Assembly (NCBI GenBank): GCA_963921355.3
Contig: OZ001190.1
Location: forward strand, 4,836,001-4,900,000
DNA length: 64,000 nt
Direction of reading: 5' to 3'
From: CAWUEZ02 sp963921355
GTDB lineage: Bacteria > Pseudomonadota > Alphaproteobacteria > Thalassobaculales > Thalassobaculaceae
The translations under genes and the position numbers were made by a program. Of this stretch, positions 62,252-64,000 are shown in pieces. Within the stretch, counting starts at the first letter, position 1, and each line of letters begins with the position of its first letter. Below the pieces are notes generated by a model. That model saw only the letters and a list, made by a program, of their open reading frames with translations. It was not told the origin of the DNA and ran no database searches.

Positions 62252-62793
62252 CTGTCGCTCTGCTTGACGGTATCGGTCTTCATGAACGGCACGGTACCGA
62301 TGCCCGCCAGGATCGACAGCCCCGTCAGGCCGAACGTCTTGAAGGCGACCCAGCCGTCGGTCGACAGCGACCGCCACGCGATCTCATTGGCCGCCGCCAT
62401 CACGCAGAATACGGCGATCCAGTAGAGGGTCAGGTTCCGCCAGCCCCGGTCATCCAGGGTCAGCACCGAACCAAAGGCGATCTTCAGGAAGAAGCGCCGG
62501 AACACCAGACCCGATGCCAGTCCGCCCGCGAATAGCAGGGTGGCGACCGTCGGTTTGATCTTCAGGAAGAACGCGTCGTCGAACACCAGCGCCAGCCCGC
62601 CGAAGATCGAGACCAGCACTGCCCCGACCACCGGCAACCAGGGAACCCGACGCTCGATCCAGATCGCAACCGCAACCGCGACCACCGTAGAGGCGACCAG
62701 CACGGCTGTTGCCGGCATGATCCCGAACGCGAGGTTGGTCCCGAAAAACAGGATCAGCGGGCCGTACTCGGTCAATCCGCGTACTTTTGACAT
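62248..62793 (-). CDS. yciB: Inner-membrane septation protein YciB/IspZ
   Basis: 181 residues, the usual size, with about five membrane helices. Landmarks are YGPLILFFGTNLAFGI, LKIKPTVATLLFAGGL, WRNLTLYWIAVFCVMAAANE and STDGWVAFKTFG. Members are linked to cell division and envelope integrity. The ATG at 62793 is chosen by family length. It lies 13 bp downstream of dusA on the same strand. Confidence 0.95.
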   Translation of the reverse strand: MSKVRGLTEYGPLILFFGTNLAFGIMPATAVLVASTVVAVAVAIWIERRVPWLPVVGAVLVSIFGGLALVFDDAFFLKIKPTVATLLFAGGLASGLVFRRFFLKIAFGSVLTLDDRGWRNLTLYWIAVFCVMAAANEIAWRSLSTDGWVAFKTFGLTGLSILAGIGTVPFMKTDTVKQSDS

Positions 62794-62806
62794 CGTGTAT
62801 CTGCTT

Positions 62807-63826
<1,020 letters not shown>

Positions 63827-63882
63827 GGCCGGGGTTGTACACGAACCGCCCCCCCGGCGTCAGCCCCGGGGTGCGCCGGCCC

Positions 63883-64000
63883 TCAATCGAGATGGGCTTT
63901 GGCGTAGCCGACAGCCGCCGCGAGAACCTGGGGAATGTCCCGCATGGTCACGCCGAGACTGTCGCGGCGCGTGAAGTCGAACCGGGTCGGCGCCGCCTTT
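63883..64000 (-). CDS. C-terminal end of an unrecognised protein (cut by the window edge)
   Basis: 39 codons ending in TGA at 63885-63883. The frame reads RFDFTRRDSLGVTMRDIPQV, then a helical AAAVGYAKAHLD. The rest of the gene lies beyond base 64000. The piece is too short to assign. It ends 57 bp before the dusA start, on the same strand. Confidence 0.5.
   Translation of the reverse strand, partial: KAAPTRFDFTRRDSLGVTMRDIPQVLAAAVGYAKAHLD

Overview
The window is a GC-rich stretch of an alphaproteobacterial chromosome, probably Rhodospirillales-like (inferred from gene content, not from a search). The indicators are a sigma-32 with the LFFNLR RpoH box, a CarD/FdxA pair near a Suv3-like helicase and an S4-domain protein, and compact operons with 4-bp ATGA/GTGA overlaps. 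About 57 protein genes can be supported. No rRNA, tRNA, CRISPR array, transposase or integrase was seen.

Layout. 0-15 kb is stress and housekeeping: Dps, a secreted nuclease, an M48 lipoprotein protease, RpoH, a phosphatase-fold protein without its metal motifs, CarD, ferredoxin II, TerB, a DUF938 methyltransferase, a class V aminotransferase that appears internally deleted, an S4-domain protein, a long helicase with a repeat-rich tail, and HtpG. 15-21 kb carries small secreted proteins, a LysE exporter and three thiamine-diphosphate enzyme genes without E2/E3 partners. 21-25 kb is a compact queuosine block (transporter, queA, tgt, queG). 25-35 kb is a catabolic run with an internally duplicated orphan protein, an FAH-family hydrolase, a barrel-like protein and two HyuA/HyuB pairs. 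35-44 kb holds an aerobic-type corrinoid one-carbon module: ferredoxin-ASKHA activator, methyl-THF:corrinoid methyltransferase, MTHFR, corrinoid protein, DUF1638 and a small virulence-factor-family protein. It is interleaved with a thioesterase, a PAS kinase, a GST and a pseudo-receiver protein.

45-48 kb is an AmmeMemoRadiSam locus: a radical SAM gene divergent from a Memo-AMMECR1 fusion. 48-56 kb holds a gamma-glutamyltransferase, a DAO-type oxidase and a split ferric-iron ABC system (permease and binding protein convergent, each with a Fur-box-like promoter, sharing a terminator hairpin), followed by a PCu(A)C-type copper chaperone. 56-64 kb holds a GST, MFS carriers, YciB and DusA.

The most unusual stretch is 57.1-59.9 kb. 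Two unrecognised membrane genes sit between two direct copies (94 of 100 bases identical by eye) of the 3' end of an MFS gene. One encodes a membrane protein with an HEAGH zinc-protease-like motif. The other encodes a cysteine-containing beta-rich protein with an Asp tract and four membrane helices. This looks like an inserted two-gene cassette and is the best candidate for an undescribed system.
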